A DNA stretch of 64,000 nucleotides from Opitutus sp. Its GTDB lineage: Bacteria; Verrucomicrobiota; Verrucomicrobiae; Opitutales; Opitutaceae. The translations under genes and the position numbers were made by a program. The stretch is from the NCBI GenBank assembly GCA_009695065.1, contig SIBR01000012.1:17357-81356 (forward strand). The letters are read 5' to 3'. Positions 35,872 through 45,373 of the stretch are shown one piece after another (the stretch's first letter is position 1; the number at the start of each line of letters is the position of its first letter). Under the pieces are notes generated by a model. It made no database searches and was not told the origin of the DNA. It worked only from the letters and a program-made list of their open reading frames with translations.

Positions 35872-37479
35872 TCACTCCTTCTTCGCCGGCGCCGCGGTCG
35901 GACGCACGGTCGGATACTTGATGCCAAGCTGGTCGAGATACGTATCGTAGCGCGACGCATCGTAGTAAAATCTACGCATCGGCTCGCGATACTCCGCCAT
36001 GATTTTCGCATTCAGGTAGGTCGCCGGTTTGTCCTCCGGCCCCATCAGCGGCTGATACTTCATATCTTTCGTCTGCACGTTGCGGAAATAGTCCCACGCC
36101 CCCGCGACCAGGGCGGGCTGCGTCAGCAAATCCACCATCGTCATCGCCAACACTTTCGCGCCCGCCGTCGTGCCCTTGTGCGCAATCGGCGTCGCCATCG
36201 CGATGGCGTTCGCCCAGTTGTGGCCGGGGAGATTCGGAATGTTGGCCGGGTAGCGCAGGATGACGGTCGGAACATTCCATGACACATCGCCGATGTCGTC
36301 CGACCCGCCCACGCGCGTCTCGTCCGTGGCCGGCCCCTGCAATTTTTTCAGCTGCACCGGCAGCCCGGAAACCGGCGCCTTCAGTTCGCCCTGCAGGGAC
36401 TTTGCCAGCAGTTGGTCCGCGTCGGTCCACTGCGGCAGCCCGACCTGCTGGATATTGGCATCCATCGCCTCGGCCACCGGCTTGTTGTAATGCCCGGGCC
36501 AGGCGGAACCGAGGACGCGCGACGTGACACTCGTGGCGGTCATCAGCGCGGCGCCCTGCGCCATCGTATCGCCGATCTCACGCAGGCCGCGGATCTGGTC
36601 GTATTCGAGTTCGCGGAAATAATACCAGACGCTGGCGATCGCCGGCACGACGTTAGGCTGGTCGCCGCCGTTGGTGATGACGTAGTGCGAACGCTGCTGC
36701 AGCCGCAGGTGCTCGCGGCGATAGTTCCAGCCCACGTTCATCAATTCCACCGCATCGAGCGCACTGCGGCCCCGCCACGGCGCCATGGCCGAATGCGCCG
36801 TCTCGCCGCGGAAAGTGTACTCGACCGACACGAGGCCCGTGCCCGTCCCCGCGCCCCATGAGACTTCGAGGTTGTTGCCGACATGCGTGAACAGCACCAC
36901 GTCGACGTCCTTGAAATACCCGGCGCGCACGAGGTGGGCCTTGCCGCCGAGTTGCTCCTCCGCCACGCCCGGCCAGAGCCGGATCGTGCCGGGCAGCTTC
37001 GCCCGCTCCATCAACCGCTTCACCGCGAGGGCGGCCGTGAGGTTAAGCGGTTGGCCGGAGTTGTGGCCCTCGCCGTGACCGGGCGCGCCCTCGATGATCG
37101 GCGACCGATAGGCCACCCCGGGGCGCTGCGAGGCCTGCGGAATGCAATCGATGTCGGAGCCCAGCGCGATCACCGGCTTGCCCGAGCCCCACGACGCCAC
37201 CCACGCCGTCGGCATGCCGGCGACACCCCGCTCGATTGTGAACCCCTCCTTTTCGAGGATGCCCGTGAGGTATTTCGACGTCTCGACCTCTTGGAATCCG
37301 AGTTCGCCGAAGCTGAACACCGTGTCGACCATGACCTGGGTTTGCTTCTTCATCGACTCGACGGCATCGCTCACCTGCCCCTTGTACTCGGCCGCGGAAC
37401 CGGACTGCGCCGCCGCCCGGACGGCGGGAGCCAGGGCAAGGGTGACGGAACAACAGACGATACGGAGGGAGAGACTCAT
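35872..37479 (-). CDS. exported M20-family metallohydrolase (AbgB-like amidohydrolase)
   Basis: 535 residues from ATG 37479, with signal MSLSLRIVCCSVTLALAPAV. 'VFSFGELGFQEVETSKYLTG' and 'VIALGSDIDCIPQASQRPGV' are M20 features, 'GAPGHGEGHNSGQPLNL' and 'PGVAEEQLGGKAHLVRA' hold metal-site residues, and 'RGETAHSAMAPWRGRSALDA' is the lid domain. AbgB cleaves p-aminobenzoyl-glutamate; here export suggests periplasmic peptide or amide breakdown, feeding the downstream D-amino acid oxidase. That link is inference. Confidence 0.9.
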   Translation of the reverse strand: MSLSLRIVCCSVTLALAPAVRAAAQSGSAAEYKGQVSDAVESMKKQTQVMVDTVFSFGELGFQEVETSKYLTGILEKEGFTIERGVAGMPTAWVASWGSGKPVIALGSDIDCIPQASQRPGVAYRSPIIEGAPGHGEGHNSGQPLNLTAALAVKRLMERAKLPGTIRLWPGVAEEQLGGKAHLVRAGYFKDVDVVLFTHVGNNLEVSWGAGTGTGLVSVEYTFRGETAHSAMAPWRGRSALDAVELMNVGWNYRREHLRLQQRSHYVITNGGDQPNVVPAIASVWYYFRELEYDQIRGLREIGDTMAQGAALMTATSVTSRVLGSAWPGHYNKPVAEAMDANIQQVGLPQWTDADQLLAKSLQGELKAPVSGLPVQLKKLQGPATDETRVGGSDDIGDVSWNVPTVILRYPANIPNLPGHNWANAIAMATPIAHKGTTAGAKVLAMTMVDLLTQPALVAGAWDYFRNVQTKDMKYQPLMGPEDKPATYLNAKIMAEYREPMRRFYYDASRYDTYLDQLGIKYPTVRPTAAPAKKE

Positions 37480-37567
37480 AGCGGTTTTCCTAGCACAGGG
37501 TTGAAGCGGCCGACGCCGCCCGGGGCAACAGGGGCGGGAAACGTGTTGGCCCGCCGTGCAGACGAGG

Positions 37568-37682
37568 GCAAGCCGGCTTTCGACCCGAAAGCGGCTTGCG
37601 AAGTAATCGGCCAATTTTGCGACTAGTCGCAAAATTGAGGTTTGCCGCGATTCCCCCGAATTTTCCGCCACAGCGGAAAATT
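37568..37682. repeat. cluster of three hairpins; two share AATTTT...AAAATTGAG frames
   Basis: Hairpin 1 (37568-37599) has a 14-bp stem GCAAGCCG/CTTTCG type with one bulged G. Hairpin 2 (37612-37637) is a perfect 26-bp palindrome centred on CTAG. Hairpin 3 (37659-37682) is AATTTTCCGC-CACA-GCGGAAAATT. Hairpins 2 and 3 share the outer AATTTT and the following AAAATTGAG but differ in the inner stem. They occupy the 245-bp gap between the phosphatase-like and M20 genes. Confidence 0.75.
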
Positions 37683-37724
37683 GAGAACCGCGGCGGGGAG
37701 CAGACTCGCCCCGGGAGGGAGAAT

Positions 37725-39380
37725 TCAAAACAGCCGCCGGCCGCGGGCCTCCGGCGGAGACGGAATGCCGAGCAATCCCGCCAGCGTCGGCGCGATATCG
37801 TCCACCCCGACTCGCTCGGGATGCACGCCGGGCGTGACGCCGGCGCCGAACCAGAGCTGCGGCACGTGCGTGTCGTAATCGTAAGGCGTCCCGTAAGTGG
37901 TGCCGGTCGGCACCTTGTTCATGAAGTAAGGCTTCACCACGAAAACGACGTCGCGATCGCTCGGCCCGTAATAACTGCGACGCACCATGGCGGGCACGGA
38001 TTCGCCCTCGGGCGCGATCGCGAGAATTTCGGCCCGGGTGAACGCCGGCGCGACGAACGGCGCCGTCAGCAGGGATTCCTTCAAAACACGGGCCACCGCG
38101 TCGGCCGGCAGATTTTTCGCCGCGAGCGCGGACGACCGGAGATGATAACCGGCATTGTCCCGCGTGAACCAGTACTGGCCCTCGGGCAAGGGGCCAAAGG
38201 CCGCGTCGAGCGCCTTCCGGCCCGGACCATCCCAGTCGCCCGGGTTGAAGCGACCGGCCGGGATCGACGGCCGGAGGGCGTGCACGCGCTCCGGCATCGG
38301 CGCCCCGCCGTGATCAGCCGTCAGCACGATCACGCACTTCGCGAGCCCGACCTCGCGGTTGAGGCAGTCCAGCAGCGAGGCGATGACCCGGTCGAGCCGC
38401 AGGATGGAATCCATCATCTCGTGGCTGTCGGGACCATAGGAATGGCCCATGACATCGATCTGGGAAAAATCCATACCCAACAGATCGGTCGCGGGATGGT
38501 GGCCGAGTTTTTCCTCCCGCACGGCCCGCTCGGCGAACTCGCCGAGAAACGCGGCGCTGAACGGCGAGTTGTCGAAGGCGATGTAGAACTTCGAGGTGAT
38601 CTTGGCGGCGCCGCCGGTGACCTTCTTGGGGAAGGTCCGGCCGAGACCGAGCCCTGTCTCCTCCCCCGGCGCATCGTCAGGGCCCTGCACCGCGTCGTAA
38701 ATCGTGGGTTCGCGCAAGCGGTCCCAGGTGGCGCCGAACTTCGCCTCGACGCGCCGCTCGGCGTTGAACGCCGCGATCCAGGCCGGCAGCGCGTCCCGAT
38801 AGTACCGCGACGTGACGATGCGGCCGTTCTCATCCCAATAGACGCCGTCGCCCAGTTTGCCGCCGAGCAGGATGGCGGCGCGGTCCTTGTTGGAGACGGA
38901 AAAAACCTTCGAGTTGGCGCCGTGGCGCAACTTCAACTGATCGCCGACCGTGGGCGCGCGGAAATTACGCGGCGAGCGGCCGGCCTTCGCCGCCAGCAGG
39001 GCCGGACCGGCATTCGCGGCATCGAGCCCGACCAGCGGAGCAGAGGCATCCTCGACGTTGCTCATCATTTCCCACGTGTCGCGGTTGAGCCACTCGTTGG
39101 CCGTGATGCCGTGGATATTGGCATGGACGCCACTGAGGATCGTGGCATGGCCGGGCGCGGTGATCGTCGTGGCGTGCCGGTAATGGCAATTCTGGAAATC
39201 CGCGCCGGCCGCGAGCAGGCGCTTGAATCCGCCTTCGCCGAAGTAGGGCTGGAAGCGCACGAGATAATCGGCGCGAAACTGGTCGATCGCGATGACGACC
39301 GCCAGCCGCGGCGGGGTGGGCTCGGCCGCAAAACCCGACAGCGCCAGCAACCCGACGGCGAACAGAAGGCGAAACTTCAT
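37725..39380 (-). CDS. exported alkaline-phosphatase-superfamily protein (PafA-like)
   Basis: 551 residues from ATG 39380 with signal MKFRLLFAVGLLALSGFAAE. 'LAVVIAIDQFRADYLVRFQP' provides the first metal Asp. 'ATTITAPGHATILSGVHANI' contains the Thr nucleophile of PafA-type enzymes, and 'FSQIDVMGHSYGPDSHEMMD' and 'VIVLTADHGGAPMPERVHA' give the other Asp/His ligands. 'WFGAGVTPGVHPERVGVDDI' is C-terminal and typical. It should act outside the cytoplasm as a phosphomonoesterase or diesterase. Confidence 0.92.
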   Translation of the reverse strand: MKFRLLFAVGLLALSGFAAEPTPPRLAVVIAIDQFRADYLVRFQPYFGEGGFKRLLAAGADFQNCHYRHATTITAPGHATILSGVHANIHGITANEWLNRDTWEMMSNVEDASAPLVGLDAANAGPALLAAKAGRSPRNFRAPTVGDQLKLRHGANSKVFSVSNKDRAAILLGGKLGDGVYWDENGRIVTSRYYRDALPAWIAAFNAERRVEAKFGATWDRLREPTIYDAVQGPDDAPGEETGLGLGRTFPKKVTGGAAKITSKFYIAFDNSPFSAAFLGEFAERAVREEKLGHHPATDLLGMDFSQIDVMGHSYGPDSHEMMDSILRLDRVIASLLDCLNREVGLAKCVIVLTADHGGAPMPERVHALRPSIPAGRFNPGDWDGPGRKALDAAFGPLPEGQYWFTRDNAGYHLRSSALAAKNLPADAVARVLKESLLTAPFVAPAFTRAEILAIAPEGESVPAMVRRSYYGPSDRDVVFVVKPYFMNKVPTGTTYGTPYDYDTHVPQLWFGAGVTPGVHPERVGVDDIAPTLAGLLGIPSPPEARGRRLF

Positions 39381-39504
39381 CCGCCGAGAATTACAGGATC
39401 GAACCATGGGCCGAGGTAAAAATCGCCGGACGCCAGCCCGCAGGCGGCGCCTGGTGCTTCCTTTGCCAGAAGGCGCGTTCGGTCGGTCGAACCGGTGCTC
39501 CCCA

Positions 39505-40554
39505 TCAGAGCTTCACCACCACGCCGCGCTCGGCTGCCGTGTAGACGGCACGCACGAGGGCGAGGGCCTTGCGGGCCTCATAGCCGTCGATGGCCACCGG
39601 CCGGCCCTGGCGCAGCGCGTCGACGAGATCCTGAATCTGCCGGCGGTGCCCTTCGAAATTCATCGCCTCCGGCTTGCTCGCGCCGGAACCGAAGACGCCG
39701 GCATTCTGCGCGGACCGGATCGCCTCGTCGCCCGGTTGGGCGGCGCGAAAATCCCACTTCGAAATATAATCTCCCTCCAGCCGGACGGACCCGAGCTCAC
39801 CGCAAATTTCCAGCCGGCGGTCCCACCCCGGCCAGCACGCTGTCGAAGCTTCGATCGTCCCGAGCGCGCCCGACGGGAACTTGAGCGCCGCCGTCAGCGT
39901 GTCCTCGCCCTCGATCCCGGTGTGCACGCACCGCGTCTTGAAGCCGGCGACTTCCGACGGCAGGCCGACGAACCACTGCAGCAGGTCGATCGCATGGATG
40001 CCCTGGTTGATCAGCGCCCCTCCGCCGTCGAGTTTCGACGCACCCTTCCAGCCGCCGGCATAATACTCGGCGCTGCGCTGCCACCGGATGTGGGCGCTCG
40101 CGACGACGATCCGGCCGAAGCGGCCCGCGTCGAGCGCCGCCTTCACCGTGATCGCGCCTTCCCCGTAACGGGATTGAAAGATCGGCAGGACCACGACCTT
40201 CGCCTCGTCGGCGGCGCGCAACAGCACGTCGGCCCGCTCCGTCGTGATCTCGATCGGCTTCTCGACCACCACGTGCTTGCCCGCCCGCACCGCCGCGAGC
40301 GCGGGTTCAAGGTGGGCGCCGCTCGGCGTGGTCACGCAGATCACATCGATGTCCGGCCGCGCCACGAGTTCGTCGATGCTCGAGGTGACGAAGGGCACCT
40401 GGTGTTTCGCGGCAAACGCCCGCGCGTTGTCGGCATTGCGCGTCGCGATGCCGGTCAGCCGCGCACCGGTGACGTGCGCGATCGCGTGCGCGTGGTAGTC
40501 GGCGATCATGCCGACGCCAACGATGCCAAATCCGTAAGTGGAAGTAGAACTCAT
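39505..40554 (-). CDS. Gfo/Idh/MocA-family NAD(P)-dependent oxidoreductase
   Basis: 349 residues from ATG 40554. The Rossmann motif is 'FGIVGVGMIADYHAHAIAHV', 'KHVVVEKPIEITTERADVLL' carries the family EKP, and 'GGGALINQGIHAIDLLQWFV' has the catalytic Asp/His region. The tail 'QDLVDALRQGRPVAIDGYEA' is typical. Such enzymes act on sugars, inositols or their derivatives. The 216-bp region upstream (to the redoxin stop at 40771) shows no clear motif. Confidence 0.93.
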   Translation of the reverse strand: MSSTSTYGFGIVGVGMIADYHAHAIAHVTGARLTGIATRNADNARAFAAKHQVPFVTSSIDELVARPDIDVICVTTPSGAHLEPALAAVRAGKHVVVEKPIEITTERADVLLRAADEAKVVVLPIFQSRYGEGAITVKAALDAGRFGRIVVASAHIRWQRSAEYYAGGWKGASKLDGGGALINQGIHAIDLLQWFVGLPSEVAGFKTRCVHTGIEGEDTLTAALKFPSGALGTIEASTACWPGWDRRLEICGELGSVRLEGDYISKWDFRAAQPGDEAIRSAQNAGVFGSGASKPEAMNFEGHRRQIQDLVDALRQGRPVAIDGYEARKALALVRAVYTAAERGVVVKL

Positions 40555-40770
40555 GCGCGGGAAAAGTGAGACGGCAGGAGCGCGCTTGTTGCCGGGGCCC
40601 TGCAACGGCGTCAAGCGCCGGCAAGGACGAGCCAGGCTGGCTCAGCGCGCAACGGCCGGGGAACGCCAGCCCGAACGGTCGGCGCGTATGCCGTGCCGCG
40701 CCGCCTTTGCTTCCCGGAGCCTTCGTCTTGGTGAACGGCTCCCCGCCTGCAAACGACCGCGGCGACGTGC

Positions 40771-41997
40771 TTACGGAGTATAGTAGGGGCCGAGTTCCTC
40801 GAGAATCTTGGCGAGCAGCTCGGGCGGATTCACCGGACCGCTTTGCCGGTAGAGGATCTTGCCCCCCGGCGCGACCAGCACCGTGTGCGGCAGCGGGCCG
40901 GGCCACTCGGGATCGAGCGCCTTGACCATGGCGTCGGTGCTCGCACCGGTGTAAAGAAAATTGAGCGTTTCTCGGCCCTCGGCCTTGAGCAGGGTCTTCA
41001 GCTGCGTCGAAGGGGAAGCGTGCTGGTTTTCCAGAAACTTCTTCGCCTGCGCCTGCATCTTCGGATCGTCCATGCTGATCGTCACGAGTTCGAACTTGCG
41101 GGAGCCCAACCGGCGCGAAAGCGAGACGAGTTCGGGAAACTCGGCCACGCACGGCGCGCACCACGTCGCCCAGACATTGATCAGGCGCAGGCGGTTGGAG
41201 GTGTTTCGGGCGAGCGTGGCGACACCGGGCGCGTCGATGGTCGCGAGCGATACGGGCTCGGCTTTCCAGCGTTCGTCGATCTTCGCGACCTCGCCCTGCT
41301 TCGAATTCCACTTGGTCGAGCAGCCCATCACCTTCGTCGAAGGGACGGTGACCGGTTTGCCCGCCAGCATTTCGACGATGGCGTTGCGCGCATCGTGGGA
41401 CGTGACGGACTTCAGGTCCTCGAAGCGCGAATCGTCGACCCAGCCCACGTAGCGCAGCTTGCGCTCCCGGTCGAAAAGGAAGACGTGCGGCGTCGCGAGG
41501 CAGCCGTACGCCTTGGCGGCGACCTGAGTATCGCCATCGTAGAGATACGGAAAGGGAAAGCCCGCCTCCTTGGCGTAGAGCTTCATCTCGTCGTAGCCGT
41601 CGCTGTATTTGCTGTAGCCTAGCTCGACGACGGAAAGCCCGTCGGGGCTGTTCGGGTTGATCGCCACGACATCGAGGCCCTTGTCTTTAAACTCCCGCGC
41701 GAGCGGCAGGAGCCGCGTTTCGGCGGCATGCGAATACGGGCAATGGTTCGAAAGGAACACGACCATCAGCACCGGCGCGGCCTTGAAGTCGGCGAGCGTG
41801 TAAGTTTTTCCGTCGATCCCGAGAAGTTTGAAATCGGGAGCGCGATCGCCGAGCTTCAACTCGGTCGCGTCAGGCGGCAGCCCGTTCTTTGCCGCGGCTT
41901 TGGCGGGGGCCTTCTTTTTTCCTTCCTGGGCGGAAGCAGGAGCAAGCAACGCACCGGCCAGGACAGCAGCGAGACAGAGCGAGAGGAGGCGTTTCAT
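40771..41997 (-). CDS. exported protein with two thioredoxin-fold domains
   Basis: 408 residues from ATG 41997 with signal MKRLLSLCLAAVLAGALLAP. Domain 1 (about 55-230) is AhpC/TSA-like: 'GDRAPDFKLLGIDGKTYTLA' and 'VVFLSNHCPYSHAAETRLLP', with one Cys. Domain 2 (about 255-408) is TlpA-like: 'RLINVWATWCAPCVAEFPEL' with a CxxC active site and 'PLPHTVLVAPGGKILYRQSG' with the cis-Pro region. A linking segment has an extra Cys ('TKVMGCSTKW'). It is probably a periplasmic redox protein. Confidence 0.9.
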   Translation of the reverse strand: MKRLLSLCLAAVLAGALLAPASAQEGKKKAPAKAAAKNGLPPDATELKLGDRAPDFKLLGIDGKTYTLADFKAAPVLMVVFLSNHCPYSHAAETRLLPLAREFKDKGLDVVAINPNSPDGLSVVELGYSKYSDGYDEMKLYAKEAGFPFPYLYDGDTQVAAKAYGCLATPHVFLFDRERKLRYVGWVDDSRFEDLKSVTSHDARNAIVEMLAGKPVTVPSTKVMGCSTKWNSKQGEVAKIDERWKAEPVSLATIDAPGVATLARNTSNRLRLINVWATWCAPCVAEFPELVSLSRRLGSRKFELVTISMDDPKMQAQAKKFLENQHASPSTQLKTLLKAEGRETLNFLYTGASTDAMVKALDPEWPGPLPHTVLVAPGGKILYRQSGPVNPPELLAKILEELGPYYTP

Positions 41998-42124
41998 GAG
42001 GGGGAATTTTTCGGGGACGGGGGTTCGTCGCGCCAACTCCGTCGGCGCAACGTCGGGAAATAACGAGACTGGCCGGCCGCGCGGCCGGTTTCAAGGGAAC
42101 GATGCGGGGGCGCAACAAAGACGG

Positions 42125-42943
42125 CTACCGGACGCCGAACTTGCGGAGGTATTTCAGCGTGACGTCGAACTCGTGCGGCAGCGGGGCACGGATCGTCAGC
42201 GGCTCCCGCGAGACGGGATGCTTCAGCGTCAGCTCGGTCGCATGCAGCGCGAGGCGCGCGAGCAGGGGTTTCTCGTCGGCGCGGCCCTTGTAGCCGTGTT
42301 TGAAATCCGACAGCAGCAGTTTGATTTCCGGATCGCCGTAAAACGGATCGTTCAGGATCGGCGCGCCCGCAGCCGCGAGGTGGACCCGTAACTGGTGGGT
42401 GCGGCCCGTGAGGGGCCGGCATTCGACGAACGCAAAACTCACGCCCGCGTTGGTTTTCGCCGCCCGGCCTCCACCGAAGCGCTCGAGCGTCTTGAATTCC
42501 GTCACGCAGACCTTGCCGCCGCGCCCCTTGAACACCCGCATGCGGCCGGGCTGCCGTTCGTCCTCGCCCAGCGCCACCTCGACCGTGAAGGCATCCGGCA
42601 GCATTCCGGCCGCGTCGCGCACCGGCGCGATCACCTTCATCGCGCGATCGGGCGGCAGCACGGCCACGAAGGCGTGATAGGTCTTGGCCACGGTCTTGGA
42701 CTGAAACTGGCCGCTCACAAAATCGAGGGCCGGCTTCGTCTTCGCGCACAGCAGGAGCCCGCTCGTATCGGCGTCCAGGCGGTGGACATTGGCGACGCCG
42801 TGGCCATAGCGCGGGTGCGCATGGACGAGGCCCATCAGGTTTTCGCGCGTCTTGTCCCAGCGGTCCGGGGCCACGAGGAGACCGCTCGGCTTGTCGAAGG
42901 CGACGAGCGTGTCGTCCTCAAAAATGACAGGCGGAAGCGGCAT
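42125..42943 (-). CDS. RluA-family pseudouridine synthase
   Basis: 272 residues from ATG 42943. The catalytic Asp lies in 'VHRLDADTSGLLLCAKTKPA'. 'KTYHAFVAVLPPDRAMKVIA' and 'ECRPLTGRTHQLRVHLAAAG' are the other conserved blocks, and 'PILNDPFYGDPEIKL' is family-typical. No S4 domain is present. The frame is open well upstream without recognisable sequence. It isomerises uridine in rRNA or tRNA; position unknown. Confidence 0.93.
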   Translation of the reverse strand: MPLPPVIFEDDTLVAFDKPSGLLVAPDRWDKTRENLMGLVHAHPRYGHGVANVHRLDADTSGLLLCAKTKPALDFVSGQFQSKTVAKTYHAFVAVLPPDRAMKVIAPVRDAAGMLPDAFTVEVALGEDERQPGRMRVFKGRGGKVCVTEFKTLERFGGGRAAKTNAGVSFAFVECRPLTGRTHQLRVHLAAAGAPILNDPFYGDPEIKLLLSDFKHGYKGRADEKPLLARLALHATELTLKHPVSREPLTIRAPLPHEFDVTLKYLRKFGVR

Positions 42944-43099
42944 GGGCTGCTTCACTTGGTCGGGTTTTCGATTCGGAAGTCTAGCCCAAAGTCCCGGCGG
43001 CCATCGGGCCGCAGTGGCTAACAGGATGCAAGATGCCGGTTCGCCTGCTAATTCGCTTGCCGCTCCGCGACGGCCGGCGCTGCCTCGTGTCTGAGCGCC

Positions 43100-44685
43100 A
43101 TGCCCGACTGGCCGAAAAGCTTCTTCACGTTTCGCGCCAGCCTGCTGACGGCCCGGGTGGCCGCACGGATGCGCCGACGGAGCCACGCACCGTCGGAACA
43201 AGGCAAGGCGTTCGGCGCCTTGGCGGAAAAGCTGGGTGCCACGGCGTTCTGGCGGGCCGCGGGGGTGGAACGCGGCATGACCTACGAGGCGTTTCGCAAG
43301 CGCGTGGCCCCGCGGGGTCACGATCAGCTCGTGGCGGCGATCGAAAGGATGACGCGCGGTGAAGCCGATGTCTTGTGGCCGGGCCGTTGTTCGTTTTTCG
43401 CCCGGCCCGCTGGCACCACGGGCAATGGCCAGCGTCTCCTGCCGGTTTCCGACGAAATGCTGCGGCATTTCCGCCAGGCGGGGGAGGAAGCCCTGCTCTA
43501 CTACACGCCAGGACCGGACACGCCGGCGTGTTCCGGGGGCGGCATTTGTTTTTAAGCGGCTCGACCATGCTCGCGCCGCTGGCCGAAAACCGGCCGCAGG
43601 CAGCGTATGCCGGCAATCTGAGCGGAATCGCCGGCCTCAGCCTGCCCCATCGGGCCGAGAAACACCTCTACGAACCCGGCAAGCCGATCGCGCAGATGAG
43701 CGATTGGAACGCCAAGCTGGAGGCCATCGTGGCACGCGTCCGCAACCTGGATATCTCTTTGCTGGCCGGCATGCCCAACACGACGCTGGATTTGCTCGCC
43801 AAGCTGAATGAAGCGGCCGCGGCCAGGCCGGCGTCGGATCGGACGGTGGGCGCGTTGTGGCCTAACCTCGAATGCTTCGTGCATGGCGGGGTGCCGATCT
43901 CCCCCTATCAGGCGCAACTGCACGCCCTGCTCGGTCCGGAAGCGAATTTCCACGAGGTCTATCCCGCGGCGGAAGGATTCATTGCTGCCCAGGACAGCAA
44001 CGCCGGTGCCGGGCTCCGGGTCATCACCCGCCACGGGTTGTTCTTCGAATTCGTCCCGCTTGCCGACTACGACGAGGCCCGGCTCGAATATCTCGGCGCC
44101 AAGGCCGTCCCGCTCGCGGACGTCAAACGGGACGTGGACTACGCCGTGCTGCTCACCACGCCCGCCGGACTCGCGCGCTATGCCTTGGGCGACGTGGTGC
44201 GGTTCGTCTCCGTGACACCGCCCCGCTTGATTCATGTCGGCCGCACCAAACTCCAGCTCAATACCTTCGACGAACGCGTCAGTGAAAAAGACCTGACCGA
44301 GGCGCTGGTCACCGTCTGTCAGCGTAATGTCTGGACGATCGTCAATTTCCACGTCGCTCCCCGCTTCGTCCCCACGCTGACCGGCCAGAATCACGGCCAA
44401 CACGAGTGGTGGATCGAACTCAAACCCGGGACGACCTCAACTCCGGTCGGACCGGCGATCGGCACGGCGCTGGACGTGGAATTGCAGCGGTTGAGCCCGA
44501 GCTACGCCGCGAAGCGCCGCGTGTCGATCGACCCTCCGACCGTGCGGCTCGTGATGCCCGGGCTGTTCGAACATTGGATCCGCTTCCACGACAAGTGGGG
44601 CGGTGAACACAAGATTGCGCGCTGCCGCGGTGACCGGATCGTCGCCGACGAACTGGCGCAGATCGCCCAGTTCGCGCAGGATTAA
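43100..44685 (+). pseudogene. GH3-superfamily acyl-adenylating enzyme homologue, frameshifted
   Basis: The first frame (ATG 43100) encodes 'FFTFRASLLTARVAARMRRR', then 'GMTYEAFRKRVAPRGHDQLV' and 'FFARPAGTTGNGQRLLPVSD', the Ser/Thr-rich ATP-binding loop of GH3. It breaks between about 43495 and 43530. Another frame continues with 'HAGVFRGRHLFLSGSTMLAP', 'FVHGGVPISPYQAQLHALLG', 'YPAAEGFIAAQD' and 'YALGDVVRFVSVTPPRLIHV' to a normal end at 44685. One missing base explains it. Plant GH3 enzymes conjugate amino acids to jasmonate or auxin; bacterial roles are unknown. Confidence 0.85.
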
Positions 44686-44728
44686 GGCACCGGCGAAGGG
44701 GCCGGCCGGATCGGGACGGACCGCCCGC

Positions 44729-45298
44729 TCAGTTGAGTAGCGCCTGGATCTTCTTCTCGTATTCCGCGGTCGGTTCGGAGCCGACCTTGCGGTCGCGAAT
44801 CTTACCGGTGCGATCGATCAGAAAAGTCGTCGGGATCGCCTCCACGCCACCGAACGCCGCGATCACCGCGTCGTCCGCCATCAGCATCTGGTAGTTGATC
44901 CCGAATTTCGCCGCGAACTCCTTCACGACCCCGGGCCCGGCCTGATCCAGCGAAACGCCGACCAGCGCCACGCCGTCCTGACCATATTTTTTCTGCAACG
45001 CGATGTAGCCGGGGATTTCCTCCCGGCACGGCGGACACCACGTGGCCCAAAAATCGAGGACGACCACCTTGCCCTTCAACTGCTCGGAGGTGACGGCGGC
45101 ACCGTTCACATCCTGAAGTTTCCACGCCGGCGCGACACCCAGCACCGGCAGCGCGGCCACCGGAGCCGCCGCGCCTTTTACCGCTGCCGTCACTTTCGGC
45201 TGCGGCGGAGCCTGGTCCTTTTTCGGGCTGCAGGCCGTGACGCCAAGAGCGAGCGCGGCAAGAAGGAGGGCAAGCGGGGCGGCGCGGAAACGTTTCAT
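44729..45298 (-). CDS. TlpA/ResA-like thioredoxin lipoprotein
   Basis: 189 residues. The signal is MKRFRAAPLALLLAALALGV with lipobox VTAC. An Ala/Pro-rich linker precedes the thioredoxin domain, with active site 'VVLDFWATWCPPCREEIPGY' and cis-Pro region 'EAIPTTFLIDRTGKIRDRK'. It should be a membrane-anchored periplasmic disulfide reductase, for example in cytochrome c maturation. The gene is convergent with the GH3 gene. Confidence 0.93.
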   Translation of the reverse strand: MKRFRAAPLALLLAALALGVTACSPKKDQAPPQPKVTAAVKGAAAPVAALPVLGVAPAWKLQDVNGAAVTSEQLKGKVVVLDFWATWCPPCREEIPGYIALQKKYGQDGVALVGVSLDQAGPGVVKEFAAKFGINYQMLMADDAVIAAFGGVEAIPTTFLIDRTGKIRDRKVGSEPTAEYEKKIQALLN

Positions 45299-45373
45299 GG
45301 GGGGAATCTAGGCGTGAGAGCGCCGGGTGCAAGTTTTCTTCCCGAAAAACCGGCCAGCCGGGCGGACGCCAGT

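Noticed and set aside
37596..39419. 607-codon plus-strand frame opposite the phosphatase-like gene
   Set aside because: Shadow of the PafA-like gene; Arg/His-rich, no motif.
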